From: Buxus sempervirens
Taxonomy: Eukaryota; Streptophyta; Magnoliopsida; Buxales; Buxaceae
NCBI GenBank assembly: GCA_947561395.2
Contig: OX387193.1
Span: 12,276,001-12,340,000, forward strand
Reading direction: 5' to 3'
DNA: 64,000 nt
The position numbers and the translations under genes are program-made. The notes under the pieces were generated by a model. The model did not search any database, had not been told where the DNA came from, and worked only from the letters and a program-made list of their open reading frames with translations. Numbering within the stretch: the stretch's first letter is position 1; every line of letters begins with the position of its first letter. This document shows, one piece after another, positions 33,616 through 45,799 of this stretch.

Positions 33616-34925
33616 TGGTATCAGAGCTGCGTTTCGTTCTCACAGTTCCCTCATGCCCGAAACTAGGAATGGAAAATCCTATATCTTTATGGATCAACGA
33701 TCCCATAATTCCAATTCATCACACCTAACCACCCAACCAACCCCAAAAGTACCACACAATTTCCAGCAACAAATGGATCAAATTTTGCAGACACTAGAAA
33801 CAGTTATCCAACGTCTCGATTTCATGGATGAGAATAGAAGATACGAAGATGGACAAGCTTACCGGTTGAGAGGAAGGGACCGAGAAGACGAGAAGGGGTG
33901 ATAGTGACCCTGACTGGGAAGAGGAAGTGCAGTTGGGCAGGGAAAGGAGGCCCAATCAGAGGCACGTCCACAAACAATGGGGCCATTAGCGGAGGCCTGA
34001 AATCATTGATCCTGACGATCACATAGAAACCCTGGATGAGCTGACCAAGCGAATGAAGGTAGATGTTCCAGATTTTGTTTTTGGTAAACTTGATTCAGAC
34101 GCCTTCTTCGACTGGATTGTCTCTTTGGAAGACTACTTTGATTGGTTTTCAGTCTCTGAAAGACGCAAGGTCAAGTTTGTAGAGATGAAACTTAAGGGAC
34201 CAGCACGAGCTTGGTGGAGTAGTGTAGAAGAGCAACTTAGGTGCACTCACCAGCCCCCTGTTTCTGACTGGGAGGAGATGAAGGAGCGATTGGAAGCAAA
34301 ATATTTACCGGTCAATTACGAGCAAATCACCTATGAGGACATGTTGCAATGGCGAAAAGGAGCCAAAACCACTGTTGACCAATACACTAAAAGGTTCCAT
34401 GAGTTGACAATTCGCAGCAAAGACATTGAAATTGAGACTCAAAAGCTTGCTCGATATTTGAATGGGCTCAAGCTGAAATTCGAAAAGAGATGGTAACAAC
34501 CCAAGTTTATAGTGTTGAAGAAGCCTATCAATTAGCTTTACAGCTAGAAAAACAAAGAAGCTCAGGTGGAGTTCGACGTTACCTATATGTCGAAGGAGCG
34601 ACGTCTTGTCCCACCACAGCCTCAACCCATAAATTGATCCCTGAAACTAGCAAAGGTGGAGCTGTGGGTGATCGGAAAGGGAAGGCCAAGGTGATTGGTG
34701 AAGGACCCCAATGCTACAAATGCAAGGGTTTTGGCCACTTTGCCGCGCGTCGTATGTCCCACCAGAGACCAACATGTGGCTTATATTTGTGAAAAGGAGC
34801 TTGAAGTTCATACTGAAACAGAAGCAATTGTTGAGAACATAGAAGATGACGAAGTTGAACCTGAAGAAGCAAGCTTACAAGCTACTGATCTCCCTCTTTG
34901 TGTTGTTCATCGTGTGTTAACATGA
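33616..34925 (+). mobile_element. gag: Chromovirus gag fragment (Reina-like Ty3/gypsy)
   Basis: After the primer site come an N-terminal Gag linker (about 33650-33900), the Gag core at 34053-34496 with DVPDFVFGKLDSDAFFDWI, GPARAWW and CTHQPP motifs, and a CCHC zinc knuckle CYKCKGFGHFAA at about 34712. A protease-side LCVVHRVLT motif closes the fragment. Protease, RT and integrase are missing. It is a broken remnant with several interruptions. Confidence 0.82.
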
Positions 34926-37900
34926 CATGCTAATTCGGAGAAACAAAAGATCAAGATTTATAAGGTCTGAAATCACTCATCTGAGACATATCCTGTCACC
35001 TGATAATCCATGTCTATAACATATATCAGAGTGCGCCATACAAATTTAAACTATCAATAAACCACTAGAGAAAACTAACCCATAAATTATCATCTCAATG
35101 AAGATACAACTCCAAAATACATATGTACAGTGGAAGACAAATATATACAATACTAAATTGAAAGGAGAATTCACACAACTCAGGAATTTCAGAATATATA
35201 GACTCTGACTAAAAATAAAACAAATCCAAAAAACGTTGTCATCGATATCCGGAGTACAAACTAGATGTCCAACTCCTCCCAATCTGATTCAGCTCATACC
35301 AGTTGTCAGAAGTGGAAACAGAATCAGGACCACTCTCAGGAACTATATCATCACCAGGCTCCTCAACAGGAATATCTGCACAGTCTATATAAATAACTAA
35401 ATGAGATCGGAGATCCCAGCAAGCCATCATTTATATAACATAAATAAACAATGTATCATATAATCCAAACTGTGATACATCAAAATCAATATATGCAAGT
35501 GAGAGAAATAGATATCTCACTAAATAAAAAGAATTCACAATAAGGTTTAGAAGAATTATAATAATCATCAACTGAATATAGCAAATCATTTCATAACTTA
35601 AAACTAAATCAATCCGATAAATCTGATGAACCATATCATATTATATCGCAAGACTAATCAAAGTAATGTCCAGCCGAAACTATAGACATCAGCGAGGACT
35701 ACAACTATAGTAGTTAGGCTGGGATGCACAGCCTCTGGATCACAAGATCATGACACACAACATATTTTGGGTAACTCCCCTTCTACCGAGAAATACCAAA
35801 CATATCGCTCACACTGCCAGGAGGAATCACACATCTCGACTGGCTCATCACAAAACAAATGAAAACATGCCGGGAAGAATCCTCAACTCAACCAGCTTCG
35901 TTGATACAATGAGTATGAATCCCTCTACTCCCATACTGAAGAGCCCTCACACACTCAAGTTTTAATTATCCTTTTAACATCCACACAATAATTCTCTATT
36001 CAAAACATAATAAGGATCTCATTGATATCAAATAGTGAAATTCATTTTTCTACCTTACATATTGGTAAAGTGCTAACCCATATAGATAATCAAATTATCG
36101 CAGGGCAAAAATACATTTAATTGGGGTGCAACATACACAATCCAAACTTAGAAATACTCAAGTGTGTATTAACCTACTCAAATATGCGTATTTTTACAAA
36201 TATTATATACTATAGATATAAATGCAATTTAGGAATCATGCTAGTGGAATTCACATGAAATATTTAATAACAAGGATAAACATCATTGTTTCAAATATTA
36301 TACTCACATAAGCGATAAAACTGAATTTATGATAAACAAATGCAATTAAATAAGTCACACAATCATATAACACATTCACACCTAAATTCCCTATTTTTTT
36401 TATCACTTTACCAAAATTCTTTTCATGCAATATGCCAAATTGCATTTCAGCTATTACTTTTCTCTTTACTATTATGAAAACGACATTGTCTTATTTTAAA
36501 ATTAATTTATAAACCCTGAAAAGCACTTTTAGACACTTTTTCATTGATTTTAAATTTTATTTCCAACTCTGGACTAAAATGCAATACTTATAACTATATA
36601 AACTAATTGCTTAGCAATTATTCTATTTTCTACCAAATCCTAAATAAAACAGATTTTATAACAATTTACGGGTCTAGAACTTAGCATTTTAATTATTAAA
36701 CTAGTCCCTGACTAAAACTTAAATATTTTATAAACTACACACTTGAGATTAATTATTTTGTTTTTTTATATATTTTAATGCCCAGTCTTTATATAGTTTA
36801 ATGCTGACGCTGATAAGCTCTGTTCGGTGACTAAAATATGAATGTTTTATATACTGTTCATTACTCTCTAATTATGATTTAAATTTTGCATTAGTATGTA
36901 ACTATTTCTCTGCAATTCGTCCTCCCCATTCCGAACAAGCTAGAGTTCTAACTTTAGAGAACATTTAATCTGGAAGCATTGTATGTGTATAATTACGTCC
37001 TTTATCATGATTTAAATCAAGATAAATAATAACTTACCATTTTCAGTTTCAACGAATAAAACAATCTGAATTTAAACAAGTTCAAAGCTTTGAAAAACTA
37101 TCAAGAATTCTTGCTAAATGCATTTACGACACAGTAATTATCTAATCCATATAATTACTTTTCTAAACCAAAATAGAATGATGACTTACCTTTGTGCAGA
37201 TCCAACAGTAGTAAGCCAATAGGAACCAAATCGCATGATAATTCTACCCTCTTTCAGTCTTTTATTCTTGGCTCCTAAGCTTGAACAATCCCAAAATGAC
37301 TTTCCCTCATGGCTGCTATAGAATAGAATGAAATGGCCGAGAGGAATGAAGGAGATGAGTCGAAGGGAGGAAGAACACGGAGTCGGTTCTCTCGTCTTCT
37401 CAACTGATCTACAGACTTCTACAACAATCTACACGTTTACTTAAAATATCACGATCCGGTGCTAGACCGCCCAGCTAACCCCATGTACAACACTCTTATA
37501 AGCTGAACTTGATTCCATGTTTTGCCAAACACAAACATCCTACACCTCCTTAAGTACTTGATTCCTACAAAAGATAGAGAGACGAGAGAGACTTGTGTGT
37601 TTCTTCTTTTTATAAGAAGGTACTAAGGTCTGCATCAGCAACACTATTGGAGTGTACTAGACCAATCCCTAAGCAGATCCCAATTTTGCACCTACTCAAA
37701 TATAAGAGCAATCATTATAATTTTTATACCATTAATTAGCATATTAATAGCATAAAATAATTTAATATTTTTCATCCAATAAAATATCAAGTTAGTCTCT
37801 AAATTAGCAATCATACGTATAATTGCATAAATTAAAAAAGAAAGCCCTTAAATTCAAATTAACTCCAATAAATTCTCAAATAAATACATGATAATTAATA

Positions 37901-38106
37901 AAAATTACCACAACCAAAACATCAATAATCCTGCATCTAAAACATGCGAGATAAATTACAAATACGCCAATTAATCCAATTAATAAATATAATTAATTAC
38001 AATTAATTCAATAAATCCCTCAATAATTAACAAAAAATTACCAAATTAATTTCAAGTAATGTCAAACACAACAAAACATAAGAATATTGGAAACTGGGAT
38101 GTTACA
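34926..38106 (-). repeat. AT-rich block ending like a reversed chromovirus LTR
   Basis: Non-coding. The right edge, GGGATGTTACA at 38096-38106, is the reverse of the TGTAACATCCC start typical of Tekay/Del LTRs, and a 3 kb size would fit. The left edge abuts the gag fragment, but I found no target duplication. Small open frames inside are not supported. Confidence 0.4.
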
Positions 38107-38217
38107 CTAGGTGAGAAACTCAACCCCATATTTCTTGTCTAATCTCTCTACCTCTTCTATTTTTTTTCCTCTATGCTATAAATCCCGATATTTCAGAGAG
38201 CTTGAGCAGAGCAAAGC

Positions 38218-38592
38218 ATGGCTTTGAGAATTGTGATTTTCAGAGGATTGATCAGGAGATGATCGGGGTTTGGCATTCTTTCAATGTCTTCTTAGTGGGG
38301 AAATGTTGACACTGCGACTAAAGATCCAATTCTTGGTGTTATCAAAGCTTTTCTGGCAGATCCGAGCCCCGATACAGTGAATGTTGAAGTTGTGAGTTTC
38401 TTCCTATCGAGAATCTTTCCTACTTTTTTTAAGTTATCCTTCTGAGTTTCTCCCAGAAATTTTTATTTTTTTATTCATTTGAGTGTTTTTTTTATATGAT
38501 TTTTAGGGTGCTTATGGTGACGATAACGAGAAGCCTGTTATACTTGGATGCATTAGAGAAGCAAAGAGGAGGAATGCTGGAAATCAAAACAT
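38218..38592 (+). pseudogene. Aspartate aminotransferase, N-terminal pseudogene fragment
   Basis: Exon 1 (38218-38391) encodes an N-terminus followed by WGNVDTATKDPILGV and AFLADPSPDTVNVEV; exon 2 (38507-38592) encodes GAYGDDNEKPVILGCIREA. These match the start of plant aspartate aminotransferase of the mitochondrial type (usual DPILGVTEAFLADPSP..VNVGVGAYRDDNGKPV). The donor GTGAGT, acceptor TTTTAG and next donor GTAAGC are preserved. It is dead: in-frame stops at 38260-38262 (TGA) and 38293-38295 (TAG) precede the mature part, conserved Arg of GAYRDD is Gly, and no later exon (EYLPMGG onward) is found. Normally the enzyme transfers amino groups between aspartate and 2-oxoglutarate with pyridoxal phosphate; the lysine-bearing part is absent here. 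Confidence 0.85.
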
Positions 38593-40343
38593 GTAAGCAT
38601 TTCAACGTTTTGTGCACTGTGTTTTAGTCCTAATTTTTTCTTTTCGGTTTTATTCATATTTTTTTTTATAGCTCATGTTTTGTAGTTCTTTTAAATCAGA
38701 GCTGAAATCTAGTATAGGGAGGCTAATTTTTTACTCATCATCAAGCTTTATTCGCATTCTTATTTTGACCCTTATTCTTTTTGTGTTTGAGATATGGGTC
38801 GGCGAAGGCCTTTAATGGGTTAATTATTTACTTATGTTGTTTTTTCGGTAATGGTGGTACTGGTGGGACTCTACCTAAGAATTTCTGATTCGTTGAGTAA
38901 GTCTTCTAAGTTTAAAACATGTGCTCTGCATTCATTAACTATTTCTCATTATACTTTTCTTTATGCTTTTAGTGTAATTCATGCTATTCTTTATGCTATC
39001 ATTCGTTATGTATAGATTCACACTATTTTTTATATTTCAGCCCTTCTTTGGTTTTCCTTGAATCCAAGGATTCCAAATCCCAATTTAATGTACTATAAAC
39101 CATGTGCTTTGTATTCATTAACAATTTTTTTTCTAAAATTTGTATCTTTATTCAGGCAACAGTCTGTAGTTTTTCCTTCCAATAGAACGGATGCCGACAG
39201 CGCTAGATCCTTGCATTCAATCGTAAAAAGTGTTAACGTTAAAGGTGTTGTATTCAAGACATAAGCTTAGGTGAGTGTCGGATTACTAAGACATTATACC
39301 CAAAACAAGCAGAGCCTAACAGAAATTTTGTGCATCATTGATGATGTGAAAATTTTATTTAACAGTGTAACATCTTTTTGTTTAATTCATTTTACTTTTA
39401 ATTTTTTCTCCATCAGTGAATTCTCCGTTAACATGCTCAGAGAGAGGAATAAGCTTTATGGAATTAACAATAATGTGTTTGTTGATATAAGCTCCGAGCA
39501 TTACTCACCTCTAGAGAATTAAGGCCTTGACTAGAAAACTGTAAGCCTTTCAAGTGACTTTGATATTTTCTGACTGTTAGGATTTTCCACGTTCCGTTGA
39601 TACTATAATGATGGGAATTTCACATTCTAAGAGATAGATGCACTAATTCTACCATATTGATGGAACTGATTTTTTTTCCTTACTTCACCGAAATGACTTG
39701 AAAGAGAAAAGTTGCTGACCGTTTCTCTCTTTTCATGATCTGCCAATCAAAACCATATAGCTTTCATTTTGGTCAATTTCCATATAATATCAAATATCAA
39801 TTACATTCCACATTCAGTATTTTACTTTCAAGCTTTAATTGCCAAAGTTATCTTATTAAGATATATGCCATTCTTGGACTTAAATTGTAACACCTCAATT
39901 TTTCATGTTTCATAGATATTTGATCAGCATTTGTTCATTTCCGTACGTATACCTTAATGAGTTTTTCATTATGTGCCAATAATTAGTCAGAAACATTTTG
40001 ATATTCATTTCTGTTGTTGGATTCATTTTTTATTTATTTATATATTGTTTTTTCTTGGCTGATGACATTCACTTACAGTACCTTAAGGAAACTCTTATGC
40101 TTACCGATGTGATGCTTAAATGTGGATACCATAAGCAAAAACAAAAAACAAGCAGTCAAATTTATTGATAAAATCAAATATTGGTTTCATCAATCCATGA
40201 ACCCAATCTCAAAAGGGCCCTTTTTTTTTTCTTCTCATCGCATTTTTCAATGCAGGTAATTTTTCTTTTAAAAAACAATGTATTTTCTTATTAATTCACT
40301 ACACCTGAACTCATGTTCGTTTATTTATTTTTTAAATCAATAA
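38593..40343. other. Intron-like AT-rich DNA, no supported gene
   Basis: T-rich sequence following the aminotransferase fragment. Open stretches at 39150-39264 and 39415-39522 have exon-like composition and nearby AG acceptor-like sites, but I do not recognise their products, and they do not resemble the missing aminotransferase exons. The block ends at the sirevirus target site GTTCT (40344-40348). Confidence 0.4.
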
Positions 40344-40348
40344 GTTCT

Positions 40349-41447
40349 TGTTAGGAATATTTTGTATTGACTTTATTCCATGTCAAAAAGGTTGTATTTA
40401 TAGTGGTCAAAGTATTTGGGTTAGGTTATAAGTTTTGTGGTTCAAACGGGGTTAAAGTTGGAGTCAAATTGATGAAGTTACGATCAACGTTCGATGAGCG
40501 TTCGCTGGCCGTTCGAACGATCATGTTCTGCAGAGAAACCCGAGAGCAGCGTTCGCCTCATGTTCGCTGACCGTTCGACCGTTTGTGTTCCACAGAGAAA
40601 CCCGAGACTAGCGTTCAACCAACGTTAGCTGGCCATTCGAATGATCATGTTCTGCAAAGAAACCCAAGAGCAGCATTCGCCTCACGTTCTCTGGCCGTTC
40701 GAATGAGAAGAGGAAAAGTGAGTTTTTGTATTGAACGTTCGAGCTGCATTCGCTGAGCATTCAAATGTTCATTAAGAAACTTCAGTTTTAGAATTCCAAT
40801 CTTTTCTGATTTATTTCCTTTTCCGTTTCCACCTTCTTCTAATCTATATAAGGAGTGTTTAGACGATTGGTAGGGTTACCCAAGACGATTTCAAAACCCT
40901 AAAATGTGTGAGAGAGTTAGAGTTCCGTCTTCTCTTCCTTCTCCTTGTTTGAGCCATCAAAACCATCTTTCATCTTTCTTCTCTACCTTGGAGTTCCGGG
41001 TTGGAGAGTTTGCTCGTGGGAGTTCCTGCGATTGCTGAGCGAGTTCATTTGGCGCTTCACTAAGAAGATATTCAGAGTTCTTGATCGTTGCAAGGTTGCA
41101 AATCTGAAGAGTTCTTCAGATACTTACATTGTGAGTCAGAGTCTGTATTGGGTCGTCTGAACCACTGTCTGTAAGTCTTCTTCTTATAGTGATTTTTAGA
41201 GGTGGCACCTTATCACCCGGAGGGTTTTTCTCTTTGAGAGTTCTCTTAGAGTTTTCCCTTTGTCACCAAAATTGCTTGTGTTGTCTCTACTTTATTTGCA
41301 ATTTTGTGTGATTGATTGTTAATTGCTCAAGACTTGTGCATGCCTATTAATTAAGAACTTGTTTTTAATTAGTAGAAATTTTATTCCGCAATCGTATTCA
41401 CCTATTCACCCCCTCTAGGTATTATAGAGTATAAACTGTGTTTTTCA
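40349..41447 (+). mobile_element. 5' LTR of the sirevirus, 1099 bp
   Basis: Starts TGTTAGGAATA and ends TTTTTCA. Between about 40486 and 40770 it carries four diverged tandem units of roughly 62 bp, rich in CGTTCG words, including a perfect palindrome CGTTCGAACG at 40510-40519. CTATATAAGG near 40852 is the likely TATA box. Confidence 0.92.
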
Positions 41448-41449
41448 AT

Positions 41450-41461
41450 TGGTATCAGAGC
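41450..41461 (+). other. Primer-binding site of the sirevirus
   Basis: TGGTATCAGAGC, complementary to the 3' end of initiator-Met tRNA, two bases after the LTR. It starts minus-strand DNA synthesis in this family. Confidence 0.9.
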
Positions 41462-41489
41462 GGGTAACCAGATCCTTGACTCGGTTAGT

Positions 41490-42256
41490 CATGGACAAGT
41501 CCTCCACTGCCCCCACCCTTCTTTGATGGCAGCAATTATGCCTACTGGAAAGTTAGAATGAGAGCCTATCTGAAGGCTATAGATGAAAAAGTTTGGGGAA
41601 GTGTTGAGAGAGGATGGAATCCTCCAACTGTGATTATAGATGTTGAGACAAAAACCAAAGACCCAGATAACTATACTAGAGAAGAGTTGATTGATGTTAA
41701 CTACAACTCTAAGGGTGTCAATGCACTTTTTAGTGCAATCTCTGCTGATGAATTCAAACGGGTGTCTACATGTCAAACCAGTAAAGATATTTGGGAAATT
41801 CTACAATCCACTCATGAGGGAACTGTCCTTGTGAAGAACTCAAAATTGCAGATGCTTATCACTAGGTTTTGAAGAACTAAAAATGGGAGATGATGAGTCT
41901 TTCGATTCCTTCTATGCTAAACTAAGTAATATAGTTAACTCTAGCTTTAACCTTGGTGAAAGAATTCCTCCAAATAGAGTGGTTAGAAAAATCCTTAGAT
42001 CTCTTCCTGAAAAATATAGACTCAAAGTCACTGCTATAGAAGAGAGTAAGGATATTAATGGCATTAGGGTTGAAGATCTCATAGGTTCAATTCAAACTTA
42101 TGAACTCACTCTTCCTCCGTCTAAGAAGAATAAGTCTATAGCTCTCAAATCTAGTAAAGAAAAGACTTATAATGATTCTAGTGAGGAATCCATGGGAGAC
42201 GAAGATATTGCCCTGTTAGTGAAGAACTTTAGGAAAATGTTTAGAAGGAGGAAACT
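41490..42256 (+). CDS. gag: Sirevirus Gag, N-terminal part
   Basis: Encodes the capsid-type part of copia Gag: NYAYWKVRMRAYL, then an ISADEFKRVSTCQTSKDIWEIL motif, MGDDESFDSFYAKLS and RKILRSLPEKY, the usual UBN2-type Gag pattern. The part is broken and is cut by the Tat solo LTR at 42257. The remainder of Gag resumes beyond 44763. Confidence 0.85.
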
Positions 42257-44758
42257 TGTGAGGCACGGGAAAAAATCATCGGAATGATTCATCCCTCCGT
42301 CAACACACGGGATCGACATAGAAAGTGGGAGAGTCGCCACCATTCAGGTTTAGGGTGTGAATGGACACAAAAAAAAATCGAAAATCATCAAAAAGTGCGA
42401 AAAGGCCAATTCTAGGGTAAAAATAACCCTACTTGAAAATCAAATCCAGAGATGGGTAAGGGAATTAGATTATGAAGAGGGGAAGGTATTAGGCACCCCC
42501 ATTCACCCACACAAGGTGGTTGCCAAGTGTTTGTTCATGCAAAAAAAGAAATAAGAAAGCTTACTAAAAATTATCAAAAACCTTGAAGAAAGGCCAAATA
42601 TATGATATCTTCACATGAAGATCCAAATGGATTCCAGATCCTCTCTTATGTCAATATCATTTCTGGAATGTCATAAAAGGATAAAAATCCAAGCAAAAGA
42701 GTGCACAAAACCAAGTTGAATCAAATCCGGGAAATTTGGTAAAAAGTAATGCCATTTGTCTTGAAATCATTCAAATCCAATTTTAAATTGAACCAAACCA
42801 AATCCATTTGAAAGATTATGGTAAATAATAGCCTCATACAAAATTTCAATTAAATCCGGTTGAAATTCTAAGAGTTAAGCCTCTTTTAAAGTTGCTGTTG
42901 GGGATAATCAAAAGTGATAAGTGGGCAACTTTGGAAAATTGTCTAGAAACATCCACTCCATAAAAATCCACGAAATTTGGTGTAATTGAAGTCTGTATAA
43001 CCATCTTTCAAAAGAAACTAGCCTCATACAAAAATTCATTTGGATGTGCCTTGGGTGGTCTCCCGAACAGGCCCCGAAGATCACAAATATACTCAGAAAA
43101 GTACAAATGAACAGTTCTGAGTAAATCTGTTACCAATAATTCAAATGGAGTCAAACAATTATGAAACCAATTGAATTTGAAAATAGACTCATAAAGGAGT
43201 GCACAGAAACAAAAATCACTTGAATCGGACTTAAAACGAACACATGGCGCTCCATCGAAGTGACAAGTTCCGTATTTAAACCTGAACTATCCAGTCAACT
43301 TCGACAGAGAGGTGTAAAAAATCGGCTTGATAGAAATTATTGAAATTTGGTGGACGTAAACTAGACAGCCTTATCTTTCCCATGGTTCTAGAATCGCTCC
43401 AAAATTCATCCGGACGATAAAGTTATGAGCGTCCGAAATAAGGGTACAGTTGCTGTCAAGCTAAGCCATTTTGAGTAAAACCAATGCAAAAACTATGACC
43501 AAGTATGTGTAATTCGTGCAAAATGAACACAAAACCTTTAAAAATCATTTAAAAACATTCCAGAATTGATTGAGGCCATTTATTTGAGATTTATCACAAT
43601 GAATGTAATAAATCCCCAAATGTGAGCCTATCCCGCCAAAATAGTGCCATGTATGTGCAAGTGTGAAAAATCATACAAGATCAATATAACAATATATCAT
43701 ACATACATATTCACCAAAATAAGGTTCTAAAACAACCTAGGGTTCCGTTCCATTATCGTTTTCCTTTGTTCTCTCTCCCCGTTAAACACGGTTCTTCAAG
43801 ATAATCATGGGGTACTTTGAATATGGAAGGGTTTTCAAAGAATCACAAGGCTCATAGCATGCATTCAAATTAATAAAAAAAAAAAGGATCTAGAACACCC
43901 TAGGGTTCCATTCCATTATCGTTTCCCTTTGTTCTCTCTCCCCGTTAAACACGGTTCTTCAAGATAATCATGGGGTACTTTGAATATGGAACTGTTTACA
44001 AAGATTCAAAAGGCTTATAGCAAAGAGGTTCTAGCACTAGGATCAATCCCTAGTCTCGTTTCTCCTAGATCCCGCCTTCACGTTTTACGGCTAGTGGGAG
44101 TCTCGAGATACTTTGAGCCGGGGAAGGGTTTTCACACATATAAAAAGACATTATTCTACAGAAAGGTAGAAGAAGAGATCTAGATCTAGGAATGTAAAAA
44201 CAAAATTTAAAAAAGAGGTTTGAGGCTTACCTGGATTCTGGAAGCACTTCCGCAGCGGTTTCCCTCTTCTCTTGGAGCTTTTCTTGGCAAGAATTATTGG
44301 CAAGAGAGTTAATGGTCATTTGCTTAAGGAGGAGCCTCCTATTTATAGGCAAAGGCTAGGGTTAGGGTTGGTGAGAATGGTAGACACAACATAATGTCTA
44401 TAGCCCACCAACCTTAACCCTAAGGCTATTTCCGAGATTTCCTTTCATTTAATGAAGGACATGATGGTAAAAGTGAAAAACTCTCGGAAAACCCTAATTT
44501 TGAGCAAAACTTATGTATCCGGTATATCATGTCAGATACACAAGTACCTTAATGTATCCCGCCTAGGAGGCCGGATACACTGAGGTTAGCTTGTATCCGG
44601 TATGTTCCAGCGGATACAATGGAAAATACTTGTATCCGGCCTGAGTTACCGGATACAAGAAAAAACACATTTTCTTCAAATTCTGTGCTGGCTTTCAAGG
44701 AGATGATGATTTTTGATGATTATTGTTTATTTTGACTGTGCAATTTGGGGTGTCTACA
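42257..44758 (-). mobile_element. Solo LTR of the left-hand Tat family, 2502 bp, inserted in sirevirus gag
   Basis: On the minus strand it begins TGTAGACACCCC and ends TGCCTCACA, the same termini as the 3' LTR at 17589-19854. Flanks AAACT (42252-42256) and AAACC (44759-44763) are a target duplication with one mismatch. It keeps the palindrome array and TATA box. A partial internal duplication of about 170 bp near 43735-43990 (repeated GGGTTCCRTTCCATTATCG words) helps explain the extra length. A solo LTR arises by recombination between the two LTRs of a full element. Confidence 0.92.
44516..44655. repeat. Palindrome array in the solo LTR (4 modules)
   Basis: Modules start at 44516, 44555, 44594 and 44633, exactly 39 bp apart, all with 9 bp spacers. 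Only the last has perfect arms; the others have one or two changes (TCAGATA, TATCCCG, GCGGATA). It lies at the same place in U3 as array 4. Confidence 0.9.
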
Positions 44759-44763
44759 AAACC

Positions 44764-45741
44764 AAGGAGAGAAAATGAAAGGTATAAATCCAAGGGGAGT
44801 TCTAGTGGTAAAGATCAAAAACCCAGAATCAAATATGAATTTAGGGAGTCCAAAATCATAAGGACTCCAGGTTGCAGAAACTTCAACAAATTAGATGCCA
44901 TGAGTGTCAGGGTTTTGGTCACATTAGGTTTGAGTGTCTCACATTTAAGAAGCTTCAAGGGAAAGCTATGAATGCTAATCTTTCTGATGAGAGTGCATCT
45001 AATAGGGATAGTAAGGACTCCAATACAGAGGAAAGTCCAAACTACATGGCTTTCACCTCTATTGTTGGGAGTGGTGATTCTAGTAATTATGAAGACTTTC
45101 CACCAAGTGAGAAGGCAATTGTTTCTCATGATGAGTTTGATGATGATAAGGAGAGTATTCAAGAGGCTTATGACAAGTTGTTTAAGGAGTGTTTGAAAGC
45201 AAAGAAACAATTGAAGTCCAACCTTAAAAGACTTAATGAAGTAGAGCTCAAGAAAGAAGATCTTCAAGCAAAATTTGAAGAGTCTACTTCTCGTCTAGGT
45301 GAACACAAGTTGAAGATTGAATCCCTAGAATCTGAGAACAAGTCTCTTAAGGAAGAGCCTGAAAGGACTAAAACCCAACTCCAGAATTTTTCTACAAGTT
45401 CAGCAAATTTGGACAATATGCTAGGGATGAGTCAATTAGGAACTGATAAAAGGGGTTTAGGCTTTAAGGAAGTTTCCAAGGATGCTCCTTCTTCCTCTAA
45501 GACCCAATTTGTGAATGCCAAAGGAAAGAGTAGGTCCAATCCTCCCAAGGGTAAGACAAACCAAGGTAGAAATCGTGGTCAAAAGTCTAATTGGTCAAAA
45601 CCTAGGGGTGTTTCAACAAAGGGTTTCCAATCTCAGAATTTTATCCCTACTTGTCATTATTGTGGTATTTCTGGACATATAAGACCAAATTGTTGGGACT
45701 TGAACCAAACTTCTAGGAGATCCCCACCTAGAAAACCTTAA
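44764..45741 (+). CDS. gag: Sirevirus Gag, C-terminal part with two zinc knuckles
   Basis: A knuckle CHECQGFGHIRFEC lies at about 44892, a long acidic and coiled-coil segment follows (to about 45420), then a basic linker and a second knuckle CHYCGISGHIRPNC at about 45652. Two separated knuckles with a coiled coil between them are typical for sirevirus Gag. Nucleic-acid binding is the expected role. Confidence 0.85.
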
Positions 45742-45799
45742 GAGAATTTGTCTAAACAAGTGAAAGAGCTTTCAAATCAGACAAAACTCTAAAGTCAAC

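Noticed and set aside
39058-39522. Later exons of the aspartate aminotransferase gene
   Set aside because: The encoded residues do not resemble the expected EYLPMGGSV or later parts.
41450-41461. tRNA gene fragment
   Set aside because: Only the 12 bases of the primer-binding site match; no cloverleaf. The same holds at 28692, 33616 and, in reverse, near 20889.
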